Origin: Zantedeschia hybrid cultivar
Lineage: Eukaryota > Streptophyta > Magnoliopsida > Alismatales > Araceae
Length of the DNA stretch: 64,000 bases
Assembly: GCA_030544215.1 (NCBI GenBank)
Contig: JARZZO010000003.1
Span: 24,375,879-24,439,878, forward strand
Reading direction: 5' to 3'
Both the position numbers and the translations under genes were made by a program. Below, in pieces: positions 1 to 10,551 of the stretch (its first letter is position 1; each line of letters opens with the position of its first letter). A model generated the notes under the pieces. That model did no database searches, had not been told where the DNA came from, and was given only the letters and a program-made list of their open reading frames with translations.

Positions 1-96
1 TTTAGCCCCGACAGACAGGTTCTCCCCCTTCGCTCACCTCGACGCCATTTAGCCCTGACAGACAGGTTCTCCCCCTTCGCTTCCCCCAATCCTCGA
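1..96. repeat. 48-bp direct duplication in the Gypsy LTR
   Basis: TTTAGCCCCGACAGACAGG at 1 recurs with one change at 49, each followed by TTCTCCCCCTTCGCT. The first copy is followed by the right half of a GACGCC dyad. It is a local tandem duplication within the LTR. Confidence 0.7.
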
Positions 97-987
97 GGTG
101 GGATTTATCCCCCAAAACGCATAGAAAATGGCACAAAACATAAGGGGGAAGGAGGAGAACCCAACTACCTATTAGAACACCCAATTTCTCATACATGCAC
201 TTAGCGTTCACCTCAAAAAGCACCCCAAAACATGCTTCAAACGCGGGAAAACATACATTCAAATGAAAATGCACTGGGAATCGTCAGCCTACCGGTTACT
301 TGAACTCCTCCAAGCTCCAAGCCGCCCACCCGTCTCGCCCTACGCCGCCGCCGGTACTGCCGATGTCGTAGTTACTCCACCAGGACGTCGGCCGCCGTCC
401 GGAGAGAAAACGCCGCGGAGGAGGTGGTGGGAGTTAGGAGGTCGATGGAGTGGAGGGAGAGATGAAATGGTGGGAGGAAAAGAGGGAGGGGAAGGAGGCG
501 TTGCCGGAATCGCCGGAGGAAGGGAGGAGAGAGAGAGAGAGAAGGAAGAAGTGAGGGAAAGGAAGGAGGGTTCGCGGGGTAACCAGAAACTGGGTAAAAT
601 GCGTCGCGCTGTACGGACGCCTATCAGTTGACATGACGGGCCGTACTGACAGAACTCTGAAACGCGTCGTCTACCCAAGACGCTGTTCAGACGACAAGAC
701 CGGCACTGTACACTGACAACCCAGGGTCGCAGTCTGAATGGCGTCGTCCATCGCGGACGCCGTTCAGAAGACACGACAGGGCCGTACTCTCGCGGCCCAA
801 AACCAGCCCACGTGGCACCCATATGGCACAATCTAAAACGCGTCTGCAATGCTGGACGCCATTTAAACCGCGTCGAGCCTGCTCGACGCGAAACGGAATA
901 GAGTCTCAGCCCCATTAGGGCCTGGACTACAGGGTCCGACCCCGAAAACTGACCCGATAACCAGATCCGAAAACCTCAGTCCTCACA
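1..987 (-). mobile_element. Tekay-like Gypsy LTR, 3'-side fragment cut by window edge
   Basis: The stretch from about 240 to 987 follows the organisation of the right part of the LTR at 50230-52575: the CTACCGGTTACTTGAAC block, the Arg/Glu-rich purine tract at 480-570, a series of GCGTC-N10-GACGC dyads (about 604, 662, 740, 842, 873) and a terminal block with GGGTCCGACCCCGAAAA. It ends in CTCACA at 987, where the other copies end in CTTACA. The next base lies inside an inverted Copia LTR, so this Gypsy inserted into that Copia LTR; the target duplicate would be CCGAT at 988-992. It is diverged from the other three LTRs, so it may be an older subfamily. Whether it is a solo LTR or belongs to a full element cannot be seen. 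Confidence 0.75.
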
Positions 988-1656
988 CCGATATTATCGT
1001 CCGCCATGGCCAGGGACTTCTGCGCATCCTTCCTAGAGCATTCTCTCTCCAGGTACCGAGAGCGATGATTCCTTATTGACACTCAATTCCCTTGAACAGT
1101 ATTCTACTGTACCCGATCCTTGGCTATTTAGAATCCCGTGGTTAGAGATTCATAAACCAAGGTCAAAGCACAGAAGTCCTCCGACATGGTGTCCTTGGTG
1201 TCTCAAGTTCGAGGACCATCCACGCAATTGCAACAATAGAATCAAGCTGGTTGACAGTAAGGTACAATACCATCCAGCGATTTAGTCGGATCAGTTCAGT
1301 GAACTCATTCTCTAATGAGCACCTACAGATTCATCTTAGTGTCTCCACACAAGTGACTATGAGATCAGTCACCCTCATCTTATGAGCGGGAGTAATTTGT
1401 ACTAGTCTAACCGGATATCCGATGTCCTTCTCGGATATCCTTCAACTAGGAACTGTTAAGGATATGTGTTTAAGTAATCAATCTCACTAGTATGATCTCA
1501 TCATAATCTGATCACTATCGCATCGCACATATTCATGGACTTCATTATAAGACGATAATAACGAATTATACATAATGAATATAATGCCATTATATATATT
1601 AATAAATGAGCGAGATTACAAAGTCATATTGGCTTGTAGTCCACCTAAAACTAACA
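988..1656 (-). mobile_element. Truncated Copia LTR in inverted orientation
   Basis: Read on the minus strand this begins TGTTAGTTTTAGGTGG and matches the first 670 or so bases of the Copia LTRs at 1705, 9002, 19136, 40889 and 48650. The rest of the LTR is missing where the Gypsy LTR abuts it at 987/988. Its TGTTAG end is followed on the plus strand by the reverse complement of a polypurine tract (1657-1666), so it was once the 3' LTR of a minus-strand element. With 1705-2370 it makes a long inverted repeat. Confidence 0.85.
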
Positions 1657-1704
1657 ATCTCCCACTGATCATAAAGGTGATTGGCTTTAGTTCAAGTGGG
1701 AGAT
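1657..1704. other. 48-bp spacer with two opposed polypurine tracts
   Basis: ATCTCCCACT starts the spacer and AGTGGGAGAT ends it. Each is the polypurine tract that normally precedes a 3' LTR of this family, so one tract serves the LTR on each side. The middle, ATAAAGGTGATTGGCTTTAG, is the normal plus-orientation sequence just before the tract (compare 8977-9001, 19112-19135, 48617-48649). Confidence 0.85.
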
Positions 1705-3212
1705 TGTTAGTCTTAGGTGGCCTACAAGCCAAACTGACTTTGTAATCTCGTTCATTTATTAATATAATGGCATAATATTCATTGTGTGTAAATCGTATTA
1801 ATTATCGTCTCATAATGAAGTCCGTGAATATGTGCTATAGTGATCAGATTATGATGAGATCATACTAATGAAACTGATCACTTAAACACACATATTCTTA
1901 ATCGTTCTTAGTCGGAGGATATTCGAGAAGGACATCAGATATCTGGTTAGACTAGTACATATTACTCCTACTCATATGATGAGGGTGATTGATCTCATAA
2001 ATCACTTGTGTGGAGACACTAAGGCAAATATGTAGGTGCTCATTGGACAATAACTTCACTGAACTGATCCGACTGAATCTCTAGATGGTACTATACCTCA
2101 CTGTCAACCAGCTTGATTCTATTGTCGCAGTTGCGTGGATGGTCCTCGGACCTGAGACACCAAGGACACCTGGACGGTGGACTTCTGTGCTTTGACCTTG
2201 GTTTATGTATCTCTAGCCACGGGATTCTAAACAGCCAAGAATTGGGTACAGTGGAATACCGTCGAAGGGAATTGTGTGTCAATAAGGAATCATTTACTCT
2301 TAGTACTTATAGAGAGAATGCTCTAGGAAGGATGCGCGGAAGTCCCTGGCCAGGGCGGAGTTTTTCGATATTCATCAGCGGCATCCAATCCAAGTGAGTC
2401 GAACGGTTAGGGTTTGACAACATGCCATACCCTGAGTTGACTCGAGAGCATTGTACAAATGAAGGATTATATCCATGTGGTAACTGTCGGCGGAAAGGTT
2501 CCAAGAGTGGGTTACTTAACCCCGATACCTTTCGGGTTCACGCGGTGTTGCTTGGCACCCAACGTGATCAGACGCCTGGTCGAATTCGATGTGCGACATC
2601 AATTCGATTGATTAATTAATTAATAAAGGGCTATTAATTGATTAATAAAGCCAGTGAGGAGTCATTGGGCTTATTGGGCTATTAACCGGACTGGTAATTG
2701 GGCCTAGAGGGTCACACGCAAATGAATCTCAAGGCGATGGATAAATAAGTGAGTTTTATACAAACTGGGGGTTTTTATGAAAAACTGCACGGTTAGTATA
2801 AAATGTAGCGAACGGGCTGAGCAGGCAAAGCTGCTGCTAACCCTTGCCACCCCTCCTCTATTTCTCTCTCTCTCTCTAGCGTCCCAGACAGATCCGGATT
2901 TGCTTCGCCACTTCTCCGACTCCTGTTCGACGGGAAATCGTTCGCATGTTGCGGCGACCGGCGGAGGTTTCGTGGACTGCGAAGAACGAGGAACGCGAGG
3001 AGGATCGCGTGGACTCCGCTAGAGGCCGAGCGCTTGCGCGGCTTGCAGTGTCGCACCGACGGAACCGAATGGTTGCATATTCGAATCCGCATACGGTAAG
3101 AACTGATTATCAGATAATCTGGTTTTTTAGTTCTTTCGAAACGGGAATCGGATCTCCGTTTTATTTTTATTTCCGCTGCGCGGGAGATCCGGAGAAACTC
3201 GAGAACCCAACA
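1705..3212 (+). mobile_element. Copia LTR A
   Basis: Starts TGTTAGTCTTAGGTGG after a polypurine tract and ends GAACCCAACA directly before a tRNA-iMet primer site (TGGTATCAGAGC, 3214-3225). At 1508 bp it is slightly shorter than the two 1553-bp LTRs of the complete copy at 40889. The TATA-like box is degraded to TATACAAA near 2757. A CT microsatellite at 2860-2880 lies in the transcribed part. It is the left LTR of the tandem array. Confidence 0.9.
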
Positions 3213-5974
3213 GTGGTATCAGAGCCAGGTTCTACTGTTTCTCGTCCCGTTTCGGTTTCCGAAATTAATTTTTCTATGTGTTATTCCATGCATATATTCG
3301 ATTTATTTGCTGGATCTATATTCATATGATGATCACAATTAATGAGATTAATTTAGATCTTGAAAAATCGAATTTTTTTTGGGGGGTTTCGGTGTTCTTC
3401 ATGTGATGAAGAACAAACTTCATACCAGTGTTGTTTTGAAGATCTTAATGGCCATATATGATGATTAGATCATCCTAGATGCCAATGGATTTAAGCCGGT
3501 CATTGAGAGCATCCCACCTGCCACAAGAGTAGCCTAGAAGGGCTATTTAATGAGGGCCCTCCTTTTGTTCTTCCTACGATTTGCAAAGAAACCAGAAAAA
3601 ATCTAATTTTTTTTTAGAAGGGAGGGCTTGGCCAACCTAGTTAGGCCTCGCCGGCGTGCGTGCCGGGGCCGGGAGGCCCGCCGGCGCCGGAGGCTTCGCC
3701 TGCCAGGGCCGGACTGCCGGCCGGCCGCCTGGGGCGCCGCCGTCGGCCACCTGCACATGGGGTTTTAGGGCTTCAGGTGATGCAAGTTAGAGGGTGGAAG
3801 AAGCCAGTTTGACCGGGCCTGGGCTGGCTGAGCCAGGGGCCCGAGCCCTGGCTCAGTTTTAGGGCTGGGCCCATTTCTTTTGATAAACCCCCTGAACTCA
3901 TTCTCTAATTACCCCAATTCTAAACCCTTAATGACCCAATTTAATTAGAATAGGATTTTAATTTTAAAATTCAAAAGTGTTTTGAAATTTAAATTATTTT
4001 TCTATTTTACTTAATTGGTGCCTTAATGATTTTGAATCATTATATAATTTAAGGGTTAATTAATTAGCAATTAGTTGTTAATTAATTAGGGTTAATATTA
4101 GTTTAAATGTTAAATTAATTACTAACCTTAATATAATTAATTTAATGAATTAAAGTTAGTGGTTAATAGTTATAATCTAATTGTTAGATTTTGATTATTT
4201 AATCATCTTATTCTTAATTTATTAGAGTTAATTATTAATTCAAGAGTTAAATTAATAATTAATTTTAATAACTAATTTAATTGTTAAATTAGTAGTCTTT
4301 GATTAATTATTGTTAGTTATTAATTTAATAGTTAAATTAATGATAACTTTAATTATATAATCTAAGAGTTAGATTAATTAGTTATTGATTGGTTAGTGTT
4401 AATTATTAGTTTAAGAGTTAAATTAATAATTAACATTAATTGACTAATCTAAGTGTTAGGTTAGTAATTAATAATTAATTATATTTGATTATTAATTTAA
4501 CTATTAAATTATTAATTAACTTTGTTGGACTAGTCTAAGAGTTAGATTAGTTATTAATAGTCTAATTGTTAGATTATTAATGTGGTTTAATCTAAGTGTT
4601 AGATTATTTAATTATTAGAAATGTTTTAATTTGCATGGAATAATATGAAAATTATTAATTTGGAGTGTGTGCACATCTGATGTGTGTTTAAATGCTTTTA
4701 AATTAGATTTGATTGCATGTTAAGTTAATAAAAGAGTTTTTGAAATTCAAATGCCAATTTTGATTGGAACCCAGCTTTTTGAAAGCCAAAACTATTTAAT
4801 TTTCAAAAACTCTTTTATTTTAGCCATGTGATGTGCTGAATCATGTGTGGAATGTTTAAAACACACCGTGGTCATGGATATGCACTTATTTAAATATTCA
4901 TGTGATGAATGGATTGTGTGGATCGTAGATGTATGGTTATTTATTAATTGTTGATAAATAGAGGTCTGCGTATCTCTCCCTCTCTCGAACTCCGATCTAC
5001 TTCTACCTCCCTCTCTCTTGTACTCGCCATAAGGCTCTCTTTTAATTACATGTAATTATAGAATTATTGTAATATGATCGAGGCAACTGAGGAAGAAGTG
5101 AGGACGATCCACAGCTGCAACCAGGAAGGCAAAAAGATGAATCCTTTGCCTATGTGTTTGCAGATTTATCTGATATAAATGTTATGTTAGATTGTGTGTG
5201 CGTTTGACTGTTGACTCCAGTCAAACCCACTGTGCTATCCATGACCACACTAGACATGTATGTGATGCATTGTTTTTCATGTTTGATTATGAATCAAAGC
5301 ATGCATAGTATTCATTAAATATATACGATATATTTATAATATCACAAAGGAGAGACCAAGATAAAAGTTATCTAAATACCCTCATCTAAACTCTAAGCCG
5401 TAACACGAGTAGCTAAGAACCTACCGCGTGATCCACCATCGTTATAGTCATAGGATTCGAATGACCTTAGGCAGGTTTGTTGTGCTATCCACAAGGCCTA
5501 TTTAATTGGGAGGAGAAACTGTGGCTATGGCATTAGATGCCTATATGATCGGGGTAAATGAACCATGTAGCTTTGTTGTACTATCCACAATGGCTGCATG
5601 CAAATCTATGCTCGTCGCGTAACGATGGTTAGCTTAGACCAGAATTAGTGGTTTGTTGTGCTATCACAAGGCCATTAAATCTCTGGGGACCGAAGCTATG
5701 ATCAGATATTGCAAGGAGTTGCAAGTCCCAAGAGTTGGGTGCTCTTTGATTCTGGTACAGTTTGTTGTGCTATCCACAAAGCTATACTGCAAGTCATTGA
5801 GATTCTAATCCCCACTAGGAGACTGTCGACGTCTCCCGTTCTGTGTAACTGAGGGTTATATAGTCCGTCGAAAATTAGTGGGAGTTAAAACTTGAACAAA
5901 AGACCATGTCTTGTTTTAAAAATTAATAATTGAACATCTGCTAAATAACATTCACTTATCTCCTGTAGGGAATT
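3213..5974 (+). other. Copia unit 1: primer site and long untranslated leader
   Basis: After the tRNA-iMet primer site come a perfect hairpin (3394-3414), a short GC-rich cassette (about 3610-3850), an AT-rich block packed with small palindromes (about 3900-4640), and a segment with four TTGTG-CTATC-CACAA-type hairpins (about 5480-5780). Gag starts at 5975. There is no convincing coding region; short frames in the GC cassette are compositional. The same order of parts occurs at 10552-15802 (minus the nested LTR) and at 42442-45217. Confidence 0.85.
3394..3414 (+). promoter_or_regulatory. Conserved leader hairpin, Copia unit 1
   Basis: GTTCTTCAT - GTG - ATGAAGAAC is a perfect 9-bp stem with a 3-nt loop about 180 nt after the primer site. 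The equivalent stems at 10747-10767 and 42619-42639 have G-C where this one has A-T at the eighth pair, so pairing is kept while sequence changes. A packaging or dimerisation signal is possible but not shown. Confidence 0.6.
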
Positions 5975-8900
5975 ATGTCATTGAATAACCCACTCCGTGG
6001 CATACTTGATGCCAAACTTATGACTAGCCTGAACTACTTGGATGAGCTCAGAAACCTAAAGAGTGTCTTCAGACCTGAGCACATTGCCTATGTCCTTAGA
6101 GCTGATCCTTCTACTAAACCGGCATTGGATGCCCTTGACGCAAAGATGATAGCTGACGATAAAAGATCGAAGGATAAAGACATAGTAGTAAAAGGTGATT
6201 GTTTTTACTGTAAGCAACAGGGTCACTGGAAGAGGAACTGCAAGGAGTTCCTCAACGATAAAGATCATGGAAAGGTGAAGCTGTCTGAAGCTTCAGATAT
6301 CTATATGATAGATATCAACTTATCAGTTAGAGATTCCACATCTTGGGTATTAGATATCGGATGTGCTTCTCATATCTGCCATGATGTGCAGATGCTAACA
6401 AGTAAGCATAAGCTGAGAAAAGGCGAGGTGGAATTGAGGCTAGGAAACGGCGCAAAAGTTGCAACGATTGGACAGCAAACCTCAGGGTTCCATCGGGAGA
6501 CGCCTTATCATTGGAAGATTGTTATTATGTTCCTAGCATAATAAAGAACATCATATCAGTATCTTGTTTGGACAAGATGGGATATAGGTTGTCTATTGAG
6601 AATAGAAGTTGTTCGATTATTATGGTAATAAATCAATAGCTTCGGCATCTTTAGTCAACGGTCTATATATGTTAGATGTTTCTTATTACTATCTTCACAT
6701 TGATAATGCTCTTAAGAAGAGCAAGAATTGTGTGGACCAAGCCTACATGTGGCATTGTAGACTTGGTCATATTAGTGAAAGTAGGTTGCAAAAGTTGCAC
6801 AAGCATGGTTACTTAACTGCATTCGATTATAAATCATTTGCGACATGTGAATCTTGCCTTATGGGAAAGATGGCAAAATCTCTATTTACTGGACATGGAG
6901 AATGTGCCAAAGACATTCTGGAACTAATACATTCGGATGTATGTAGTCCAATGTCCACCTAAGCCAAAGGTGGCTTTTCATACTTCATCACGTTCACCGA
7001 TGACTTTTCAAGATTCGGCTATGTGTATTTAATGAAGTACAAGTCGGAAACATTTGAGAAGTTCACAGAGTTCAAAAATGAGGTAGAGAAGCAGTTAGGA
7101 AAGAGTATTAAAGCTCTTTGATCATATCGAGGAGGAGAATACTTGAGTACTAATTTCACACAATTCCTAAAGGATAATGGTATCCTTTCTCAGCTAATCC
7201 CTCCATATACACCACAGATGAATAGTGTATCAGAAAGGAGGAATCGCACCTTGTTGGACATGGTGCGATCCATGATGAGCTTTTCGGGAATACCCGTGTC
7301 CCTCTGGGGGTATGCTCTAAAGTCAGCAGCTTACCTACTGAACAGAGTACCCAGCAAGTCTGTGGCCTCTACTCCATATGAGATATGGAAAGGTAAAGAA
7401 TTTAAACATGTTAAAGTCTAGGGTTGTCCTGCTCATGTAAAGAGGCATGATCCAGACAAGCTGGAATTAGGAACTGATAAATGCAGGTTTGTGGGATACA
7501 CAAAGGAAACCTTTGGATACTATTTTTACCATTCTGATGAACAAAAGGTGTTTGTAGCCAGGAAAGCTGTATTCCTAGAAGAGGAATACCTTCTCTAGGA
7601 GGACAGTGGGAGCAAAATAGTACTGGAAGAGGTTACAGATCCCCAAATAGCTGCGTTATCATCAGATGAGATATCAGTTCATGAATATGTTCAGGTATGC
7701 ACAGATAAGCTTCGTAGATCTGGTAGATTACCTAGACCACCCGAACGATCTGTGGGACATATCGTTGAGGATGAGTCTAAGGTAGAATATAATGAGGATG
7801 ATGATCTTAAAACTTACCAGGAGGCCATAGAAGGCCCAGAAGCCGGGAAATGGTGAGAAGCCATGAACTCAGAAATCCAGTCCATGTACACCAACCAAGT
7901 TTGGAACTTGGAGGACTTGCCCGAGGGTATTGTACCTTTCAGATGCGAGTGGATATTTAAGAAAAAGATCGGTGCTGATGGAAAGATCGATACTTATAAG
8001 GCAAGGTTGGTGGCAAAGGGATATCGTCAAAGGCAAGGAATTGACTATGACGAGACTTTCTTACCAGTAGACTGTCCGAACGATATGTAGGATATATCAC
8101 TGAAGGTGAGTCTAAGGTAGAATATAATGAGGATGATGATCCTAAAACCTACCAAGAGGCCATAGAAGGCCCATAAGCCGGAAAATAGCGAGAAGCCATG
8201 AACTCAAAAATCCAGTCCATGTACACCAACCAAGTTTGGAACTTGGAGGACTTGCCCGAGGGTATTGTACCCATCGGTTGCAAGTGGATCTTTAACAGAA
8301 AGATCGGTGCTGATGGACGGATCGACACTTATAAGGCAAGGTTGGTAGCAAAGGAATATCGTCAAACACAAGGAATTGACTATAAGGAGACTTTCTCACC
8401 AGTTGCCATGATAAAGTCGATCAGAGTTCTGCTCACCATTGTTGCACATTTTGATTATGAAATCTGGTAGATGGATGTAAAGATTACCTTCCTCAATGGT
8501 AACCTTTAGGAAAAGGTGTATATGACACAACTAGAAGGTTTCACATCCAAAGAATCTCCAGATAAAGTGTGCAAGCTTCAGAGGTACATTTATAGACTGA
8601 AGCAGGCTTCCCTGAGCTGGAACATAAGATTTGACGAGGCTGTCAAGTCGTATGACTCCATTAAGAATGAAGATGAGCCTTGTGTGGTTGAAGAAATTCA
8701 TCACCGACCTTGGCGTAGTTCGCAGTATCTCTGAACCAGTTCCCCTGTTATGCGACAATAATGGAGTGATTGAGCAAGCAAAAGAGCCGTGGTCTCATCA
8801 GAAATCGAAGCATATTCTGAGGCGCTTTCATCTTATCAGAGAGATCATATCCAGAGGAGATGTAGTAGTGGAAAGAGTTCCATCCGTCGACAATGTAGCA

Positions 8901-8987
8901 GATCCACTGACAAAGCCGTTGGCTCAAATTGTGTTTGTGCGTCAGCTAGAGTCTATAAGCTTATTGTATAAAGGTGATTGGCTTTAG
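5975..8987 (+). pseudogene. Copia unit 1 gag-pol, heavily decayed
   Basis: A TNT1-type polyprotein. Gag (from 5975) starts MSLNNPLRGILDA but most of its core is absent; it jumps to a CX2CX4HX4C zinc knuckle (CFYCKQQGHWKRNC). The protease motif reads LDIGCAS where the family has DTG or DSG. Integrase follows: a HCRLGH pre-integrase region near 6745, HSDVCSPM, and ERRNRT near 7230. A TAA lies in integrase at 6959-6961, and further stops are at about 7119 and 7420. Reverse transcriptase (RT) contains a 335-bp tandem duplication (7733-8402). At about 8683 the frame jumps from RT into the end of RNase H, so the YVDD catalytic part is gone. The element ends with the usual LLYKGDWL C-terminus at 8987. 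It cannot be autonomous. Confidence 0.88.
7733..8402 (+). repeat. 335-bp tandem duplication inside Copia unit 1 RT
   Basis: Two adjacent copies (7733-8067 and 8068-8402) both run from the integrase-RT linker (CCGAACGAT) through MNSEIQSMYTNQVW / MNSKIQSMYTNQVW to the ETF(L/S)PV region. Matching positions differ by 335. The copies are visibly diverged (VPFRCEWIFKKK against VPIGCKWIFNRK), and the second looks closer to the complete copy at 47100-47330. Because 335 is not a multiple of 3, the frame breaks. Confidence 0.85.
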
Positions 8988-9001
8988 TCTAAGTGGGAGA
9001 T

Positions 9002-10551
9002 TGTTAGTTTAAGGTGGCCTACAATCCAATCTGACTATGTAAATCTCGTTCAGTTATTAATATAATGGCATAATATTCATTATGTGTAAATAACATTAAT
9101 TATCGTTTCGTAATGAAGTCCGTGAATATGTGCTATAGTGATCAGAGTATGATCAGATCATACTAATGAGACTGGTCACTTAAACACACATATTCTTAAT
9201 CGTTCCTAGTCGGAGGATATCCGAGAAGGACATCGGATATCCGGTTAGACTAGTACAGATTACTCTTGTTCATATGATGAGGGTGACTGATCTCATAAGT
9301 CACTTGTGTGGAGACACTAAGGAGAATCTGTAGGTGCTCATTAGAGAATGAGTTCACTGAACTGATCCGATTGAATCGCTGGATGGTATTGTACCTCACT
9401 GTCAACCAGCTTGATTCTATTGTCGCAGGTGCATGGATGGTCCTCGGACCTGAGACACCAACGACACCTTGTCGGTGGACTTCTGTGCTTTGACCTTGGT
9501 TTACGAATCTCTAGCCATGGGATTCTAAAACGCCAAGGATTGGGTATAGCAGAATACCGTCGAAGGGAATTGTGTGTCAATAAGGAATCATTCGCTCTCA
9601 GCACTTAGAAAGAGAATGCTCTAGGAAGGATGCGCGGAAGTCCCTGGCCAAGGCGGACGATAATATCGGGAAAGTAGTTTTCCGATATTATTCAGCAGCA
9701 TCCGATCCAAGTGAGTCGACTAGTTAGGGTTTGACAATACACAATACCCTGAGTTGACTCGAGAGCATTGTACAAATGAAGGATTATATCCACGCGGTAA
9801 CTGTCGGCGGAAAGGTTCCAAGAGTGGGTTACTTAACTCTGATACCTTCCGGGTTCACGCGGTGTTTATTGGCACCCAACGTAATTAGAGGCCCGATCGA
9901 ATTCGAAATGTGACATCAATTCGATTGATTAATTAATTAATATGAGTTATAAATCGATTAATCAGGCCAGTGTGGAGTCACTGGAGTTATTGGGCCATTA
10001 ACCGGACTGGTTATTGGGCCTAGAGGGTCACACACAAATGATTCTCAAGGCGATGGATAAATAAGTGGGTTTTATATAAACTAGGTGGTTTTTATGAAAA
10101 ACCACGCGGTTAGTATAAAATGTAGTGAACGGGCAGAACAAGCCAAACAGTTGCTAACCCTAGCCGCCCCCTCCTCTCTTTCTCTCTCTCTCTGGCGCCC
10201 CAGGTCGGATCCGGATCCCCGGATCTGCTCCGTCGCTTCTCCGACTCCCGTTCGACGGGAAATCGTCCCCGCGTTGTGGCGAACGGCGGAGGTTTCGTGA
10301 CTGCAAAGAATGAGGAACGTGAGGATATCCACCGCGAGGAGGATCGCGTGGACTCCGTTAGAGGCTGGGCACTTGTGCGGCTTGCGGTGTCGCACCGACG
10401 GAACCGAACGGTTGCAGATTCAAATCCGCACACGGTATGACTTCGATTATCCGATAATCAATTTCTGTTTTCGAAATGGGAATGAATCACAGGTTTTAAT
10501 CTTTATTTTCCACTGCGTTTTTGCGATCCGGAGGAACTCGAGAACCCAACA
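9002..10551 (+). mobile_element. Copia LTR B, shared by units 1 and 2
   Basis: Starts TGTTAGTTTAAGGTGG after the polypurine tract AAGTGGGAGAT and ends GAACCCAACA at 10551, followed at once by a second primer site. At 1550 bp it is the 3' LTR of unit 1 and the 5' LTR of unit 2, which is the product expected from LTR-LTR recombination between two copies. A good TATA box is at 10073-10080 and a CT microsatellite at about 10178-10193. Confidence 0.9.
10073..10080 (+). promoter_or_regulatory. TATA box of Copia LTR B
   Basis: TATATAAA in the context GGGTTTTATATAAAC. The same box is at 20201-20208, 41961-41968 and 49722-49729 in the other LTRs and is mutated in LTR A, so it is the likely core promoter of the family. 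Confidence 0.55.

Noticed and set aside
340..915. 191-residue minus-strand ORF
   Set aside because: It is the Tekay LTR read through its dyads and purine tract. The same kind of frame appears in every copy of the LTR and has no family motif.
2091..2504. Short conserved ORFs repeated in every Copia LTR (about 60-90 residues)
   Set aside because: They recur because the LTR recurs, on both strands, and have no start or domain support; treated as LTR sequence.
3213..3226. tRNA gene fragment
   Set aside because: Only the 12 bases complementary to the tRNA-iMet 3' end are present, directly after the LTR; this is a primer binding site.
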